NCBI RefSeq assembly: GCF_900447045.1
Contig: NZ_UAWH01000014.1
Span: forward strand, 556,501 to 620,500
Origin: Clostridium paraputrificum
Lineage (GTDB): Bacteria; Bacillota; Clostridia; Clostridiales; Clostridiaceae
DNA length: 64,000 nucleotides
Direction of reading: 5' to 3'
The position numbers were made by a program, and so were the translations under genes. This document shows, piece by piece, positions 33,295 through 40,295 of this stretch. The stretch's first letter is position 1. Each line of letters opens with the position of its first letter. The notes below the pieces were generated by a model that ran no database searches, was not told the origin of the DNA, and saw only the letters and a program-made list of their open reading frames with translations.

Positions 33295-33804
33295 ATGAAG
33301 ACTAAGTTTTTAGAAGAATTAAATCAAGAAGACTTAAGACCTAAAATTATGGGATTAACTTTTAAAGGTGATGAGGGATATTATAATAGATATAAGAATG
33401 AAATTTTTCCTGAAAGGGTTATGAAAGAAAAAGGGAAGGGGGAGTATTATAAAGAGTTTGAAAGGTGTATTAATGACTTTAAAGAGATACAGTATAATGA
33501 GAATTTTATATTTATCTTTTCTAATATACTAGAGGAAGATATTTATGTGGGAAGTAGATTTAATACTTTAAGAAATTTAGATAAAAGTGAAGAGATAGAG
33601 GTAGATGTAGAAATAAAAGCTATAATACATGAGTGGTTTTTACTTCCTTATAAATGTATAAATAAATATCATAAAGGTATTTGTCTTTTAGAATTTAAAA
33701 ATGGAATACCTGATATAATTAGGAATATGAAGGTGTACCATAATGATTTCAATAATGATTATGCAAATATTGTATTATTAAATAGAGGTGTTACTAATGA
33801 TTAA
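33295..33804 (+). CDS. Protein of unknown function
   Basis: 169 residues, soluble, no signal peptide or membrane span. Visible features are a charged N-terminus (MKTKFLEELNQEDLRPKIMG), GDEGYYNRYKNEIFPER, aromatic patches such as IIHEWFLLPYKCINKYHKGI, and the C-terminal VYHNDFNNDYANIVLLNRG. I do not recognise a family. ATG 33295 is chosen because GGGAG precedes it by about 7 bases. It overlaps the start of the flavoenzyme gene by 8 bases, so the two are translationally coupled and may act in one pathway. Confidence 0.6.
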   Translation: MKTKFLEELNQEDLRPKIMGLTFKGDEGYYNRYKNEIFPERVMKEKGKGEYYKEFERCINDFKEIQYNENFIFIFSNILEEDIYVGSRFNTLRNLDKSEEIEVDVEIKAIIHEWFLLPYKCINKYHKGICLLEFKNGIPDIIRNMKVYHNDFNNDYANIVLLNRGVTND

Positions 33805-35155
33805 ATATAATTTTAAAGAATTAACAGGAGATGTTGTTACAAGGGATGACTTTAGATATGAAGAGAGCAGAATGAGTTGGAATAGGGCTATAGAGAAATA
33901 TCCTCTTGTAATTATTTATTGCAAAGAAAAAAACGATGTTAGAAATTCAGTTCTTTGGGCAAGAAAAAATGAGCTTCCAATAAGAATTAGATCAGGATGT
34001 CATAACTATGAAGGGTATTCCACAGGAAATGATGTGGTAGTTATTGATGTTAGTAAAATGAATAATATTTACATAGATGAAAATAAAGGAAAAGTAAAGA
34101 TTGAAGGTGGAGTTAGAAATAGAGAACTTTATGAAGCAACAGGATCTAAAGGGTATCCATTCCCTGGAGGAGGATGTCCTACAGTAGGAGTTCCAGGACT
34201 AGTACTTGGAGGGGGCTGGGGATATTCTACTAGATTATTAGGATTGTCTTGTGATAGTTTAGTAGAACTTGAATTAATTGATTATATGGGTAACTTAATA
34301 ATAGCCAATGAGAGAGAAAATAGTGACTTATTTTGGGCTTGCAGAGGTGCAGGAGGAGGAAATTTTGGTGTTGTAGTATCAATGACTTTTAATATTCCTA
34401 AAAAGATTGATATGGTTACATTAATAAATATGGATTTTCCTAATATTGATTTAGAAGAAAAGATAGAATTCATAAAGATGTGGCAAAATGAATATAAAAA
34501 TTTGGATAGAAGAGCTAATTTCAAGCTAGGAATATATAATTCAGAAACAAAAGGAAAAGGAATAAAGCTTACTGGATTATTTTATGGGGATAAGGAAGAG
34601 GCTAAAAAGATAGTTGAACCATTTAAAAAAATTCCAAGCTTTGGAGAGTTTTCTTTAGATTATACAACTGTTTTAGATGCTAATAGAAAGATTCAAGATA
34701 GTCATCCAGATTATGAAAAGTATAAATCATCAGGAAGATTTGTGTCTAGAGATTATTCAGAAAAAGAGATTAAGGAAATAATAGAATTAATAGATGATAG
34801 AGCTGAAGGTGCATATTATGCAGCAGTATCATTTTATGGATTAGGTGGAGCTGTAAGAGATAAAAGTAGTGAAGATACGGCTTTTGCGTTTAGAAATTCT
34901 AACTTTATAATTGGCTTTCAATCTGTATGGGAAGATCCTAAACACGCACCGGCTAACAGGGCATGGGTTGTAGATAAATTTAAGAATATAATGGCAATGA
35001 CAGAAGGTTCTTTTATTAATTTTCCTTATGCAGAGTTAGGGGATTATGAAAGAGAATATTTTGGTAAAAATACTAATAAATTAAGAGAAATCAAGAAGAA
35101 ATATGATCCACAAAATATTTTTGGATTTCCACAAGGAATTTCTATTAAAAAGTAA
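33797..35155 (+). CDS. BBE-type FAD-linked oxidoreductase
   Basis: 452 residues with an N-terminal PCMH-type FAD-binding domain (RIRSGCHNYEGYS, GGGCPTVGVPGLVLGGGWG) and a C-terminal berberine-bridge segment (AWVVDKFKNIMAM ... KKYDPQNIFGFPQGI). His69 in RSGCHNYEG and Cys127 in GGGCPTVG sit where bicovalently bound FAD is attached (8-alpha-histidyl and 6-S-cysteinyl). Such enzymes oxidise carbohydrates or amines using oxygen or another acceptor. No signal peptide is seen, which is notable for an anaerobe. Start ATG follows AGAGG 8 bases upstream. Substrate not known. Confidence 0.87.
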   Translation: MIKYNFKELTGDVVTRDDFRYEESRMSWNRAIEKYPLVIIYCKEKNDVRNSVLWARKNELPIRIRSGCHNYEGYSTGNDVVVIDVSKMNNIYIDENKGKVKIEGGVRNRELYEATGSKGYPFPGGGCPTVGVPGLVLGGGWGYSTRLLGLSCDSLVELELIDYMGNLIIANERENSDLFWACRGAGGGNFGVVVSMTFNIPKKIDMVTLINMDFPNIDLEEKIEFIKMWQNEYKNLDRRANFKLGIYNSETKGKGIKLTGLFYGDKEEAKKIVEPFKKIPSFGEFSLDYTTVLDANRKIQDSHPDYEKYKSSGRFVSRDYSEKEIKEIIELIDDRAEGAYYAAVSFYGLGGAVRDKSSEDTAFAFRNSNFIIGFQSVWEDPKHAPANRAWVVDKFKNIMAMTEGSFINFPYAELGDYEREYFGKNTNKLREIKKKYDPQNIFGFPQGISIKK

Positions 35156-35156
35156 T

Positions 35157-35192
35157 AAAGGAAGCTGAGTGTAATATCAGCTTCCTTTTTTA
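35157..35192 (+). terminator. Terminator after the flavoenzyme gene
   Basis: AAAGGAAGCTGA pairs with TCAGCTTCCTTT around GTGTAATA, followed by a T run. Confidence 0.9.
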
Positions 35193-35241
35193 TCTTTAGT
35201 ATGAGAGAAAAATCTGTAAAAATATCCACTCCATTTTTTTA

Positions 35242-35269
35242 TTGACATAAATATTACAAATGATATTAT
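35242..35269 (+). promoter_or_regulatory. Promoter of the threonine dehydratase gene
   Basis: TTGACA at 35242-35247 and TATTAT at 35264-35269 with a 16-base spacer, about 45 bases before the gene start. Confidence 0.65.
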
Positions 35270-35311
35270 ATTAGTATATTTTAGCAAAGCAATAAAAGGG
35301 GAATTTGGAAT

Positions 35312-36532
35312 ATGATGACATTGGAAAAGTTTGAAGAAGCTTATGAAGTTGTACAAAAAGTAATTTTGCAAACAAAGCTAGTTTATAGTGATTTTTATTC
35401 GGATTTAACAGGCAATAAGGTATATATTAAGCCTGAAAACATGCAAAAAACAGGGGCATATAAAATAAGAGGAGCTTATTATAAGATAAGTACTCTTACA
35501 GATGAAGAGAGAAATAAAGGATTAATAACTGCATCAGCTGGAAATCATGCTCAAGGAGTTGCATATGCAGCAAAGTCCTATGGTGTAAAGGCAGTAATTG
35601 TTATGCCAACAACTACACCTTTAGTTAAAGTTAATAGAACAAAAGCTTATGGTGCAGAAGTAATTCTTTATGGGGATGTATATGATGAAGCATGTAGTTA
35701 TGCTCTAAGGCTAGCAGAAGAGAATGGATATACATTTATTCACCCATTTGATGATTTAGATGTAGCAACTGGACAAGGATCCATTGCTATGGAAATAATA
35801 AAAGAACTACCTACTGTTGATATTATTTTAGTTCCAATAGGTGGAGGTGGATTAGCTTCAGGTGTATCTACTCTAGTTAAATTGCTAAATCCTAATATAA
35901 AAGTTATAGGAGTAGAGCCAGCTGGTGCTAATTGTATGGAGGTTTCATTGAAAGAGGGACATGTTGTTACATTACCTAAAGTTGAAACTATTGCAGATGG
36001 GACAGCAGTGAAAACGCCAGGAAGCAAGATATTTCCATATATAAAAGAAAATATAGATGAGATAATAACAATTGATGATAATGAACTTATAGGTGCATTT
36101 TTAGATATGCTTGAAAACCATAAGATGCTAGCAGAAAATTCAGGGCTTTTAACAGTTGCAGCATTAAAGCATTTAAAGTGCAAAGGGAAAAAAGTTGTTC
36201 CAATAATAAGTGGTGGAAATATGGATGTTATTACATTTTCATCATTAGTGCAACATGGATTAATTGAAAGAGGGCGCATATGTACAGTATCTGTATTATT
36301 ACCAGATAAGCCAGGGGAATTAACTAATGTTTCAAAGGTTATAGCTGATGCACAAGGAAATATAGTTAAACTTGAACATAATCAATTTGTAAGTATAAAC
36401 AGAAGTAGTGCAGTGGAATTAATAATAACTATGGAAACATTTGGACATGAACATAAAGAAAAGATAATTAAAGCATTAAAGGATAATGGATATAATCCAA
36501 AATCAATTAAGCCTACAATGATATACGAATAG
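35312..36532 (+). CDS. ilvA: Threonine ammonia-lyase (threonine dehydratase)
   Basis: 406 residues. PLP-dependent fold II: Lys51 in QKTGAYKIRGAYYKI forms the Schiff base, SAGNHAQGVAYAA near 75 and GGGGLASG near 180 bind substrate and phosphate. The C-terminal ACT domain (from about 327: RICTVSVLLPDKPGELTNV) marks the short clostridial IlvA/TdcB type. It makes 2-oxobutanoate and ammonia from threonine via an enamine. A RidA gene follows 19 bases downstream, the known partner that clears the enamine/imine. Both biosynthetic and degradative use are possible; ACT regulation by isoleucine or valine is not visible. ATG 35315 is an equal alternative start. Confidence 0.92.
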   Translation: MMTLEKFEEAYEVVQKVILQTKLVYSDFYSDLTGNKVYIKPENMQKTGAYKIRGAYYKISTLTDEERNKGLITASAGNHAQGVAYAAKSYGVKAVIVMPTTTPLVKVNRTKAYGAEVILYGDVYDEACSYALRLAEENGYTFIHPFDDLDVATGQGSIAMEIIKELPTVDIILVPIGGGGLASGVSTLVKLLNPNIKVIGVEPAGANCMEVSLKEGHVVTLPKVETIADGTAVKTPGSKIFPYIKENIDEIITIDDNELIGAFLDMLENHKMLAENSGLLTVAALKHLKCKGKKVVPIISGGNMDVITFSSLVQHGLIERGRICTVSVLLPDKPGELTNVSKVIADAQGNIVKLEHNQFVSINRSSAVELIITMETFGHEHKEKIIKALKDNGYNPKSIKPTMIYE

Positions 36533-36551
36533 AAACTAGGAGGATAATAAA

Positions 36552-36932
36552 ATGAATAAAGAAGTTATTTTTACAGAAAAAGCGCCTAAGGCAATAGGTC
36601 CATATTCACAAGCACAGAAGGTAGGAGATTTATTATTTACATCAGGTCAAATTCCATTAAATCCTTCTACAGGAGAGCTAGTTACTGAAATAAAAGCTGC
36701 AACAAAACAATCTTTAGAGAATATAAAAGCTATTTTAGAGGCTGCTGGAACTTCATTAGAAAATGTGGTAAAAACAGTAGTATATATTAAGAATATGAAT
36801 GATTTTGGAGATGTTAATGAAGTATATGGTGAATATTTCAAAGAAAATGCCCCTGCAAGAAGTTGTGTAGAGGTAGCAAGATTACCAAAAGATGCATTAG
36901 TTGAAATAGAGGCAATAGCTATAATGAAATAA
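36552..36932 (+). CDS. ridA: RidA-family reactive enamine/imine deaminase
   Basis: 126 residues of the YjgF/YER057c/UK114 family: [20 protein letters not shown] at the N-terminus, [14 protein letters not shown] near 30, and the conserved Arg in [24 protein letters not shown]. RidA trimers hydrolyse the 2-aminoacrylate and 2-aminocrotonate released by threonine/serine dehydratases, protecting PLP enzymes. Placement straight after ilvA with its own ribosome site (CTAGGAGG) fits this role exactly. The gene ends at a hairpin shared with the cotJ genes. Confidence 0.93.
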   Translation: MNKEVIFTEKAPKAIGPYSQAQKVGDLLFTSGQIPLNPSTGELVTEIKAATKQSLENIKAILEAAGTSLENVVKTVVYIKNMNDFGDVNEVYGEYFKENAPARSCVEVARLPKDALVEIEAIAIMK

Positions 36933-36933
36933 A

Positions 36934-36970
36934 AAAAGGTGCGAGGATTTGATTTTCTTCGCACCTTCTA
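36934..36970. terminator. Bidirectional terminator between ridA and cotJC
   Basis: AAGGTGCGA pairs with TTCGCACCTT around a loop of about 13 bases. A-rich sequence on the left gives a T run for the minus-strand genes, and T-rich sequence follows on the right, so it can serve both directions. Confidence 0.88.
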
Positions 36971-36972
36971 TA

Positions 36973-37551
36973 TTATTTACAGTATAGGTTCATAGGTTTA
37001 ACATTATCTTGTACATCCATTAAAGCTTCACCAAATCTTTGATAGTGAACAACTTCTCTTTCTCTTAAAAATCCTAAAATTTCTTTTATATCAGGATCAT
37101 CTGTTAGGTTTATTAGCCATTCATAAGTTGCTCTTGCTTTTTGTTCAGCACCCATATCTTCATGTAAGTCAGCGATTACATCACCTTTAGCTTGTATATA
37201 AGTTGCAGTCCAAGGGTTGCCTGTAGCATCTGTATAGAATAAAGCTTTTCCATGGTCAACATAGTGCCCATCTAAGCCTGCAGCTTTAATTTCATCTATA
37301 GAAGCATTTTCCATTAGTTGATTAGCCATAGTAGCTATCATCTCTACATGAGCCATTTCCTCTGTTCCAATGTCAGTTAATAATCCTTTAGATTTATTAG
37401 TTGGCATTGAATATCTTTGGTTAAGATATCTAAGAGCAGCACTTAACTCTCCGTCTGGTCCACCATATTGAGATATTAAAAGTTGGGCCATTCTAAGGTC
37501 TTTGGACTTTAAGTTAACTGGATGTTGTAAAGTTTTAACATAATACCACAT
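36973..37551 (-). CDS. cotJC: Spore coat protein CotJC, manganese-catalase-like
   Basis: 192 residues of the Mn-catalase family, shorter than true catalases as CotJC is. The start MWYYVKTLQHPVNLKSKDLR, the ISQYGGPDGELSAALRYLNQRY block, EEMAHVEMIATM (metal-ligand Glu and His) and the second ligand set in EDMGAEQKARATYEWL and REREVVHYQRFGEAL are all present. It sits in the coat of the spore and may remove peroxide. Third gene of cotJABC, starting 14 bases after cotJB on the minus strand, which identifies a spore-former. Confidence 0.93.
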   Translation of the reverse strand: MWYYVKTLQHPVNLKSKDLRMAQLLISQYGGPDGELSAALRYLNQRYSMPTNKSKGLLTDIGTEEMAHVEMIATMANQLMENASIDEIKAAGLDGHYVDHGKALFYTDATGNPWTATYIQAKGDVIADLHEDMGAEQKARATYEWLINLTDDPDIKEILGFLREREVVHYQRFGEALMDVQDNVKPMNLYCK

Positions 37552-37565
37552 TATTTATTTCCTCC

Positions 37566-37814
37566 TTACATTCTTTCCCATGGCCAAGGTGTATCTATCC
37601 ATTTTTCAGGATTTTCTACATAAGCTGAACCGAAGTTAGTTAGTGGGCCAAAGTTTTCTTCGTATTCGCATTTTACCTTATCTAGTTGTTTGGAAATAAA
37701 TTTGTAGTCTTCTTGAGCTTTTGAACAACAAGGGAAGTTATCTAAATAAAGGTTTAAGTCAACAGCAAAAAATTGTAGTTTCATAAATTGTTCTAAACAT
37801 TCTTTCCTATTCAC
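37566..37814 (-). CDS. cotJB: Spore coat protein CotJB
   Basis: 82 residues starting at GTG 37814 (VNRKECLEQFMKLQFFAVDL), after a GGGAGG site 8 bases upstream inside the end of cotJA. A longer frame reaching 37898 exists but the usual CotJB length (about 85) supports the short form. LDNFPCCSKAQEDYKFISKQ and the C-terminal NPEKWIDTPWPWERM are CotJB hallmarks. Its overlap of 8 bases with cotJA indicates coupled translation in the mother cell. Confidence 0.9.
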   Translation of the reverse strand: MNRKECLEQFMKLQFFAVDLNLYLDNFPCCSKAQEDYKFISKQLDKVKCEYEENFGPLTNFGSAYVENPEKWIDTPWPWERM

Positions 37815-38082
37815 AAGCTTTACCTCCCTTAGTATATTTAATGTTGCAGTATGGATCGTACATATTCTTGAAGATTGTTCCAGCATGAATAGCATCATCT
37901 AGGTCAAATAGTGTTTCGTAAGGTTGGCATACTATATAAGCTTTTCCATAAATTTTTGGAGCAAAGGTTTTATAGTTTTCATAACAGTTTTTCTTCTTAT
38001 CTGCACAAGCAGTGCTGCATTTAGGATCTGCAGGATCTTTTATACAATCCTTACAATCAATGCAATGTCTTTCATAGTACAT
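37807..38082 (-). CDS. cotJA: Spore coat protein CotJA
   Basis: 91 residues. The C-terminal half IVCQPYETLFDLDDAIHAGTIF...YDPYCNIKY is the CotJA domain. The N-terminal part is cysteine-rich (MYYERHCIDCKDCIKDPADP, then KCSTACADKKKNC), an extension beyond the Bacillus protein, with CxxC spacing that could cross-link or bind metal in the coat. Ribosome site GAGGGGAT precedes ATG 38082. It heads the cotJABC operon with a candidate sigma-E promoter upstream. Confidence 0.9.
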   Translation of the reverse strand: MYYERHCIDCKDCIKDPADPKCSTACADKKKNCYENYKTFAPKIYGKAYIVCQPYETLFDLDDAIHAGTIFKNMYDPYCNIKYTKGGKACE

Positions 38083-38118
38083 AATTGTTTATCCCCTCGT
38101 AAATGTTTATCTAAAATC

Positions 38119-38147
38119 AATTTATGCAGAAAAAGAAAGAATTGTGA
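38119..38147 (-). promoter_or_regulatory. Candidate sigma-E promoter of cotJABC
   Basis: On the minus strand, TCACAATT (ending near 38140) and CATAAATT (38126-38119) are separated by 13 bases, resembling the sigma-E -35 and CATACAAT-type -10. Position (about 40 bases before cotJA) and mother-cell expression of the family support it; the match is imperfect. Confidence 0.45.
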
Positions 38148-38229
38148 ATGAAAAATAAATCATAAAATTTATAAAAAAGTTTAATAAAAGTAAAAAAATA
38201 ATAATATTTGTAGTATATGTAACTTGGTG

Positions 38230-38270
38230 GGACTATAGTCCTTGACTTGATTATTTAAAAAATATACGAT
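38230..38270 (+). promoter_or_regulatory. Promoter and adjoining palindrome of the exosortase locus
   Basis: GGACTATAGTCC at 38230-38241 is a perfect 12-base palindrome directly touching TTGACT (38242-38247), which has TACGAT 17 bases further (38265-38270). It lies about 45 bases before the first gene of the XrtG locus. The palindrome is a candidate operator; no adjacent regulator gene is present. Confidence 0.5.
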
Positions 38271-38316
38271 AATAAGTAGAAAGAATTGTGTAGAGATATG
38301 AAAAAAGAGGAGAATA

Positions 38317-39924
38317 ATGAAAAAGGGAAGACGATTTAAGAAGAAAGAGAAAAAAACATATAATATTTTGATTTTCATATTTACATGGTTTTTTTTGTTA
38401 TGTTTTTTAGCTGTGGCATTTAGTTTGATATTTTTTAATCAAAATGATCTTGTTCACTTTAGAATGATACCATCATTAATATTAGGAGGAGCTTTTCTAG
38501 GAATCCTAATATTAATATATAGTTTAGTTAAAAGAGATATTATGAAAGTAACTTTGGTAAAAAAGCATTTTAGGATTACAATCCTAATTTTTTTCATAGT
38601 ACTTTTATTATTGCAAATCATATTAGTAAAAGGTATATATTTTCTTCCTGGATGGGATGTAGGAGGCTTAATAGATCATTCAATTAATATTGTTGATAAC
38701 CCAGAAAAGTTTAATAGCAGCTACTTCATGATGTATCCTAATAATTTATTTCTTATGCTTATATTTAGTAAAATTTATAGTATAACTAAACTCTGTAGGT
38801 ATATAGATTTTACATTTATTCTAGTTATAATTAATGTGATTTTTGTAGATTTAACTATTTTTGTAACATTTATTACAGCAAAAAAGATATATGGGAAAAA
38901 AGTTGCTGTAATAATACTTTTAGTTTTTACATCTTTATTTGCATTCTCTCCTTGGTTAGTTATACCGTATTCAGATACATTAAGTATGTTATTTCCAATA
39001 TTGATATTTTATTTATATATATGTGAAAAGCAAATAATAAGTAAGGCTATGAAAAGTTTTTATATACTTCTAATGGCAGTTTTAAGTGTAGTTGGATTAA
39101 GTATTAAGCCAACTGTAATAATAAGTATCATAGCTATAGTGATTAGTGAATTACTATTTATAACTAGAAAAAAGAAGAATTTTTTAGAAGTATTTTTTCT
39201 TATATTTATTTTATCTTTAGGGGGAATAACTACTAGTTTTATTGTTAATAAATTTACAAGTAATATTGTGGTTAATAGTGTTAATTTAGATAATAGGGAT
39301 CATTTAGAGGTTCCCTTTACACATTTTATTATGATGGGTATGCAGAGTGTAACTGTTGAAAATAGAGGGACTATATACGGTGCATATGATGAAGATGATG
39401 TTAGGTTGACTAATAGTAAGCACTCAAAAGAAGAAAAAATAGAAGCAAATATTGAAGAGATAAAAAAAAGATTGAAAAACTTTGGAATTAAAGGGTATAT
39501 TGAATTTTTAGCTAAAAAAGTAAATTGGTTTTTATCTGATGGGACTTTTTATTATGGTGGCGAAGGAAATTTTATTAGACAAGGACCATATGCTGTAGAT
39601 GATATAAGTATAAAAATGCAGAACTATTATAATCATGAGAATAAAGATTATTTTAAGTTAGCCAATATTCTTCAAGGTTTTTGGTCTGTAATTATTATCC
39701 TTATAGCATATCCTGTTTTTGTTAGAGATAAAGATTATAACAATAGAGAAATATTTGTAATTAGATTAAATATAGTAGGTATAATATTATTTTTAGCATT
39801 TTTTGAAGCTAGGTCAAGATATTTAATAAATCATCTTCCATATTTTTTATTGCTATTTGGATATGGTTTTATAAAAATAAGTGATAAATATGAGGAATTA
39901 GTACAAGAAGATAAGATTAGATAG
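38317..39924 (+). CDS. Integral membrane protein of the XrtG exosortase locus (TIGR03766-like)
   Basis: 535 residues with a basic N-terminus and about 11-12 membrane spans. The loop LPGWDVGGLIDHSINIV near 110-125 followed by YPNNLFLMLIFSKIY resembles the acidic-residue loop of GT-C (PMT-like) glycosyltransferases, and a large extracellular region near 320-430 includes HFIMMGMQSVTVENRGTIYG. Family memory (TIGR03766) places such a protein beside XrtG systems. A role as a polyprenyl-phosphate-sugar transferase is inferred from shape. First gene of a run where all gaps are under 15 bases; ribosome site AGAGGAG before the ATG. Confidence 0.72.
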   Translation: MKKGRRFKKKEKKTYNILIFIFTWFFLLCFLAVAFSLIFFNQNDLVHFRMIPSLILGGAFLGILILIYSLVKRDIMKVTLVKKHFRITILIFFIVLLLLQIILVKGIYFLPGWDVGGLIDHSINIVDNPEKFNSSYFMMYPNNLFLMLIFSKIYSITKLCRYIDFTFILVIINVIFVDLTIFVTFITAKKIYGKKVAVIILLVFTSLFAFSPWLVIPYSDTLSMLFPILIFYLYICEKQIISKAMKSFYILLMAVLSVVGLSIKPTVIISIIAIVISELLFITRKKKNFLEVFFLIFILSLGGITTSFIVNKFTSNIVVNSVNLDNRDHLEVPFTHFIMMGMQSVTVENRGTIYGAYDEDDVRLTNSKHSKEEKIEANIEEIKKRLKNFGIKGYIEFLAKKVNWFLSDGTFYYGGEGNFIRQGPYAVDDISIKMQNYYNHENKDYFKLANILQGFWSVIIILIAYPVFVRDKDYNNREIFVIRLNIVGIILFLAFFEARSRYLINHLPYFLLLFGYGFIKISDKYEELVQEDKIR

Positions 39925-39936
39925 GAGAGTTGCAGT

Positions 39937-40293
39937 ATGGAGTGTTCTTATAAATTTAAGTTCTATATTAATGCTAGACACTCAGTAAATTTGGGTGGCA
40001 ATCAATCAGATATTCATCCACATACATGGGAGACTGTTATATACATTGCAGTAAAATCACAAAATTATATAAACTTTACTAAAATGGAAAAGATGTTAGA
40101 GGCTTATTTTCATCAATATGAAGGAAAATATTTAAATGATTTAAAATGTTTTAAAGAGTCAATACCTACAATGGAGAATATAGGAAGAAAAATTTTTGTT
40201 GATATAAGTAATGTCCTTGAGAGTAATAATTTAATTCTTAATTCTATTGAGATAAGTGAAAATCCTACTAGGACGTACATAATAAAGAAATAG
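39937..40293 (+). CDS. 6-pyruvoyltetrahydropterin-synthase-like protein of the XrtG locus
   Basis: 118 residues with the small T-fold of QueD/PTPS. The zinc ligands are kept: His15 in NARHSVNL and His27/His29 in IHPHTWE, as is the substrate Glu in IPTMENIG. The catalytic Cys expected four residues before the HxH pair is absent (Gln23 lies there), so normal 6-carboxytetrahydropterin or PTPS chemistry is doubtful. No other queuosine or pterin gene is nearby. TIGR03112 describes a PTPS-related component tied to XrtG. It is 12 bases after the membrane protein and 2 bases before the next gene, so it belongs to the operon. Function unknown. Confidence 0.8.
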   Translation: MECSYKFKFYINARHSVNLGGNQSDIHPHTWETVIYIAVKSQNYINFTKMEKMLEAYFHQYEGKYLNDLKCFKESIPTMENIGRKIFVDISNVLESNNLILNSIEISENPTRTYIIKK

Positions 40294-40295
40294 AT

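Noticed and set aside
35219..35240. Third copy of the dispersed repeat
   Set aside because: Only AATATCCACTC and the T-run match; too short to separate from chance in such AT-rich DNA.
35740..36279. 179-residue minus-strand frame within ilvA
   Set aside because: Composition mirrors the complementary strand of a conserved gene and no known motifs are present.
39937..40293. QueD enzyme of queuosine synthesis
   Set aside because: The catalytic Cys is missing and no other queuosine genes lie nearby; the exosortase context explains it better.
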